DNA from: Nitrososphaera sp.
Lineage (GTDB): Archaea; Thermoproteota; Nitrososphaeria; Nitrososphaerales; Nitrososphaeraceae
Assembly (NCBI GenBank): GCA_022545875.1
Contig: JAKEIF010000083.1
Span: forward strand, 1 to 6,895
Reading direction: 5' to 3'
Length of the DNA: 6,895 nucleotides
In this document: piece after piece, positions 4,649 through 6,895 of the stretch
Layout: every line of letters starts with the position of its first letter
Numbering within the stretch: the first letter of the stretch is position 1
Made by a program: the position numbers and the translations under genes
The notes under the pieces: model-generated
Seen by the model: the letters and a program-made list of their open reading frames with translations, nothing else
Databases searched by the model: none
Told to the model about the DNA's origin: nothing

Positions 4649-5899
4649 GTGAAGCTTTTTACCGCTCTAGTGACGGCCTCGGCCGTGCTGGCCGCCGTGG
4701 CAATACTCCTTGCCTCATATTCTCCCAGCCCACAGGGCGTAGCCGGGCAGAACACGGTCCCTCAGGCTAATCCCCAAAATGCTACAGTCCGTTTTGATAA
4801 AGCTATCAACCTTACGAATAATACCCAGGATTCCGTCTACGGTCAGGTCGTTGCAGCAGCTGATAATGTCTACGTCGTCTGGCAGGACTCGGTTCCGTCA
4901 TACGGCTCATCTGATGGCCGTTATAACTCCAGAAACTATGACATCTTTGTCATGAGGAGCATTGACGGTGGAAAAACGTTTGCATCTCCGGTTAACCTTA
5001 GCAACAATTCCGGGTTTTCCGAGCACCCGCAAGCAGCTTCAGACAGTGACAGTGTCTATACTGTATGGGCGGACAACACCTCCGGAAACAGAGAAGTACT
5101 CTTTGCCGCTGGCAAGAGCAATGGAACTAGTTTTGATACTGCGCTGAACCTGAGCAATACAACTTCGGATTCATTCAACCAGGAAATTGCCGTTTTCGGA
5201 ACGAGCGTCTACGTCGTCTGGCTTGAAGAAGATGATGTAGGCATCAAGGTTACCTTGCGTGCTAGCCACGACGGCGGAAACACCTTCGAAAAAGCACTGG
5301 TAATTAGCGACAAAGCAACTGTCGCTACGCTGCCAAAGGTTGCAGCAGATAGCCAAGGAGTTCACGTCGCATGGAGCTTTATAGAGGACGAGCAAGAAAA
5401 TGGATTGTTTTATTCTAAGAGCTCTGACGGCAGGACATTCAGTGAACCAAAGAAATTAAACGATCAAAATAACTTTGGCGAGCCACAAATCGTGGCCGAA
5501 AATGGCACAGTCTATGTAGTCTCGGGCGGTCTGGACGTCATCGAAGTCAACGGGCTGTTTGTAGCAAGGAGCACGGATGGAGGTGCTACATTCACCTCCG
5601 AAATGCTGGATGTGAACGGTTCGTTCGTAAATCCGCTGAACGTAGAGGCAGCGGTGAATGGCTCCACGTTGTATGTCGCTGGCCAAGTGTTCGTTTCCAA
5701 CAACGAAGAGATTCTGTTGTTGCCGCTTCAATTCCAGTCCAACACGGCAGAGCCACCGGCTCTCCTTAACCTGAGCGACAATCCAAAGATCTCAGAATGC
5801 CCGTCTATTGCAATTTCCGGCGACAAGATTTTTGTCGTATGGGAAGATCTTAGTCCCGGGAATCACGAGATCCTATACGCCAGAGGCATGAAAATGTAA
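4649..5899 (+). CDS. Secreted Asp-box (BNR) beta-propeller protein
   Basis: A 416-residue exported protein (419 if begun at the ATG at 4640). From the GTG at 4649 the N terminus reads as a classic signal peptide or membrane anchor: a lysine, then about 20 hydrophobic residues to 'ILLASYS', followed by a Pro/Gln/Asn-rich linker. The rest is repeats of beta-strand pattern 'VYVVWQD' plus Asp boxes, S-x-D-G-G-x-T-F. They begin at nucleotides 4958 (SIDGGKTF), 5264 (SHDGGNTF), 5420 (SSDGRTF) and 5570 (STDGGATF), with a degenerate copy at 5117. This resembles sialidase-like propellers. Sialidase activity cannot be claimed because the catalytic arginine triad and Tyr/Glu pair are not evident; a binding or structural role at the cell surface is more likely. 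About a dozen N-x-S/T sequons fit archaeal surface N-glycosylation. It ends three bases before a convergent tRNA gene. Confidence 0.85.
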   Translation: MKLFTALVTASAVLAAVAILLASYSPSPQGVAGQNTVPQANPQNATVRFDKAINLTNNTQDSVYGQVVAAADNVYVVWQDSVPSYGSSDGRYNSRNYDIFVMRSIDGGKTFASPVNLSNNSGFSEHPQAASDSDSVYTVWADNTSGNREVLFAAGKSNGTSFDTALNLSNTTSDSFNQEIAVFGTSVYVVWLEEDDVGIKVTLRASHDGGNTFEKALVISDKATVATLPKVAADSQGVHVAWSFIEDEQENGLFYSKSSDGRTFSEPKKLNDQNNFGEPQIVAENGTVYVVSGGLDVIEVNGLFVARSTDGGATFTSEMLDVNGSFVNPLNVEAAVNGSTLYVAGQVFVSNNEEILLLPLQFQSNTAEPPALLNLSDNPKISECPSIAISGDKIFVVWEDLSPGNHEILYARGMKM

Positions 5900-5902
5900 G
5901 AG

Positions 5903-5987
5903 TGCGGGAGGTGGGATTTGAACCCACGAACCCCTAAGGGATAAGAGCCTCAGTCTTACGCCTTTGACCATGCTGGGCGACTCCCGC
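5903..5987 (-). tRNA. tRNA-Leu (anticodon GAG)
   Basis: Folds as a class II tRNA. The acceptor stem is GCGGGAG with CTCCCGC and discriminator A (5903). The D arm has GCC/GGC. The anticodon stem is TAAGA/TCTTA around the loop CTGAGGC, giving anticodon GAG at 5949-5951. A 14-base variable arm has a CCC/GGG stem, and the T arm is GTGGG/CCCAC with loop TTCAAAT. The long variable arm and GAG anticodon identify leucine (codons CUC/CUU). No intron and no encoded CCA. It is convergent with the beta-propeller gene, so its 3' trailer is antisense to that gene's end. Confidence 0.96.
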
Positions 5988-6009
5988 GCAATTAACACGC
6001 TTTCGCCGC

Positions 6010-6017
6010 ACTAATTT
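6010..6017 (-). promoter_or_regulatory. Probable tRNA-Leu promoter element
   Basis: On the minus strand TCAAATTAG lies about 26-28 bases upstream of the tRNA 5' end (5987), a normal TATA position for an archaeal tRNA. The match to consensus is moderate. The alternative AT-rich element TAATATTC (6017-6024) is slightly further away. Confidence 0.4.
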
Positions 6018-6040
6018 GAATATTACGTGCAGCGCCATAG

Positions 6041-6048
6041 TTTTTATA
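6041..6048 (+). promoter_or_regulatory. TATA box of rpo10
   Basis: TTTTTATA is centred about 32 bases before the ATG at 6077, giving a predicted leader of about five bases. It is divergent from the tRNA promoter, with about 30 bases between the elements. Confidence 0.6.
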
Positions 6049-6076
6049 GTGCTAGCAGCCACTGACAGCAGCAGAA

Positions 6077-6313
6077 ATGCTTATCCCGGTCAGATGTTTT
6101 ACCTGTGGCAACCTGATTGCTGACAAGAACGCAGAGTATTCAAACAGAGTAAAAGCTGGCGAAGATCCAGCAAAGGTACTCGACTCGCTGAATGTTAGAC
6201 GGTACTGCTGCAGAAGGATGTTTATCTCTAGCGTGGAAACTATCTACCAGATCATCCCATATTATGAGGCATTGAGACGGCGAATGTCTGAGATACAGTC
6301 AGAGATCGAGTAA
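6077..6313 (+). CDS. rpoN: DNA-directed RNA polymerase subunit Rpo10 (subunit N)
   Basis: A 78-residue protein homologous to eukaryotic RPB10, a small zinc-binding subunit that helps assemble the Rpo3-Rpo11 platform of archaeal RNA polymerase. The N terminus '[12 protein letters not shown]' and the later 'RRYCCRRMF' are diagnostic: C7, C10, C44 and C45 bind one zinc. The middle helix contains '[10 protein letters not shown]'. Family members are usually 55-75 residues, so the C-terminal extension after 'ETI' (about residues 57-78, mostly charged and helical) is slightly long. The gene precedes enolase by 49 bases on the same strand, a gene order common in archaea. In many archaea ribosomal protein genes (uL13, uS9) lie immediately upstream; here a divergent tRNA takes that place. 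This is the archaeal subunit N, unrelated to the bacterial sigma-54 gene that shares the symbol. Confidence 0.97.
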   Translation: MLIPVRCFTCGNLIADKNAEYSNRVKAGEDPAKVLDSLNVRRYCCRRMFISSVETIYQIIPYYEALRRRMSEIQSEIE

Positions 6314-6328
6314 CCGCGCAAAACAAGT

Positions 6329-6336
6329 AATAAATA
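6329..6336 (+). promoter_or_regulatory. TATA box of the enolase gene
   Basis: AATAAATA lies in the 49-base gap after rpo10, centred about 30 bases before the ATG at 6363. It suggests that enolase has its own promoter with a leader of few or no bases, though read-through from rpo10 remains possible. Confidence 0.45.
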
Positions 6337-6362
6337 ACCTACATTTCCGCAACACCCTGACT

Positions 6363-6895
6363 ATGCCTTCTATCACTTCATTGCGCGGCAGGATACTTTT
6401 CAACAGTAGAGGATCCAAGACCATAGAAGTCGACGTGGTTTCGGATAACAAGTTTGTCGGACGGGCATGTGCTCCCTCTGGTGCCTCAGTCGGAAAATTA
6501 GAAGCTCAGAGTTTCCCTGACAACAAACCGGAACTATCACTTTCGCGTTTGAATGAAAACGCAAAAAAATTCATGGGCCTTCCCGCCGAAGACATGAAGT
6601 CCATTTTTGACACAATAAGAAAGATTGACAAGACTGACAACTATAGCCAAATAGGAGGCTCTGTGGCATATGCACTCAGCATCGCCGCGGTCGATTCTGC
6701 CTCAAAAGCACTCGGCGAGCCACTATTCAAGTTACTCCGGCCACGCGGGCCATATCGTTTTCCATTTCCGCTGGGAAATATTTTGGGTGGAGGAGCGCAT
6801 GCCGGACCTGGCACCCCTGATATTCAGGAAATCCTTGCGTGCCCAGTCGGAGCGGAGACCATCTCGCAAGCACTTGAAATGAATTTCAAGTTGCA
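6363..6895 (+). CDS. eno: Enolase, N-terminal part (cut by window end)
   Basis: Phosphopyruvate hydratase, which interconverts 2-phosphoglycerate and phosphoenolpyruvate in glycolysis and gluconeogenesis in the cytoplasm; in autotrophic archaea the gluconeogenic direction dominates. The window holds 177 complete codons of an expected 410-430. Seen: an N-terminal 'GRILFNSRGSKTIEV' (9-23, a variant of the usual ILDSRGNPTVEV), the mobile substrate loop 'PSGAS' (38-42), the barrel opening 'FPLGNILGGGAHAG' (135-148, with H146 the conserved active-site histidine) and 'DIQEIL' (153-158), whose Q155-E156 match the catalytic QE pair. The archaeal 'LGNILGGGxHAGxGxPDIQE' wording differs from the bacterial 'NVxNGGxHAxN', which fits an archaeal origin. 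Translation starts at the ATG at 6363, 49 bases after rpo10. Nothing seen suggests inactivation. Confidence 0.95.
   Translation, partial: MPSITSLRGRILFNSRGSKTIEVDVVSDNKFVGRACAPSGASVGKLEAQSFPDNKPELSLSRLNENAKKFMGLPAEDMKSIFDTIRKIDKTDNYSQIGGSVAYALSIAAVDSASKALGEPLFKLLRPRGPYRFPFPLGNILGGGAHAGPGTPDIQEILACPVGAETISQALEMNFKL

Overview
The window looks like a chromosomal segment of an archaeon, most probably an ammonia-oxidising thaumarchaeon of the Nitrososphaera type. The grounds are an RNA polymerase subunit Rpo10 gene directly followed by an archaeal-type enolase gene, a class II tRNA-Leu without an encoded CCA end, an archaeal winged-helix regulator, and TATA boxes centred about 25-30 bases upstream of most start codons, as expected for leaderless mRNAs. 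The genus assignment is inference from overall resemblance; the archaeal assignment is firm.

Layout. Positions 1-1378 hold two minus-strand genes: a TldD-type metalloprotease cut by the left edge and, upstream of it, a small cupin. A 327-base intergenic stretch follows, with a TATA box for the cupin and a probable promoter and leader for a plus-strand orphan gene of 73 residues (1706-1927). Positions 2027-3539 hold a thiol-redox pair on the plus strand: a stand-alone protein resembling the C-terminal part of mycobacterial DipZ (thioredoxin-like fold plus C-terminal module), then a Bcp/PrxQ-type peroxiredoxin whose frame is broken by one extra A in an A8 run. The peroxiredoxin meets a minus-strand winged-helix gene at a shared CTAG that is a stop codon on both strands. 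Next, also on the minus strand, is a ferritin-like protein (3958-4377). Its promoter lies back to back with one for a 41-codon, cysteine-rich, putative zinc-binding small protein (4462-4587). A secreted beta-propeller protein with Asp-box (BNR) repeats fills 4649-5899. It ends three bases from the 3' end of a convergent tRNA-Leu(GAG). The right end is housekeeping: rpo10 and the first 177 codons of enolase.

How the genes fit together. The centre (2027-4587) reads as a small redox and metal neighbourhood: disulfide or thiol chemistry, peroxide reduction, a regulator, a ferritin-like helical bundle and a cysteine-rich mini-protein. The peroxiredoxin lacks the usual resolving cysteine, so it needs an outside thiol donor, and the adjacent thioredoxin-fold protein is an obvious candidate. 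That link is inferred from adjacency only. Start codons of two genes (ferritin-like and beta-propeller) are better placed by the TATA box than by the longest open frame. I see no CRISPR array, insertion sequence or phage element. The most noteworthy items are the frameshifted one-cysteine peroxiredoxin, the small cysteine-rich gene and the stand-alone DipZ-like protein.
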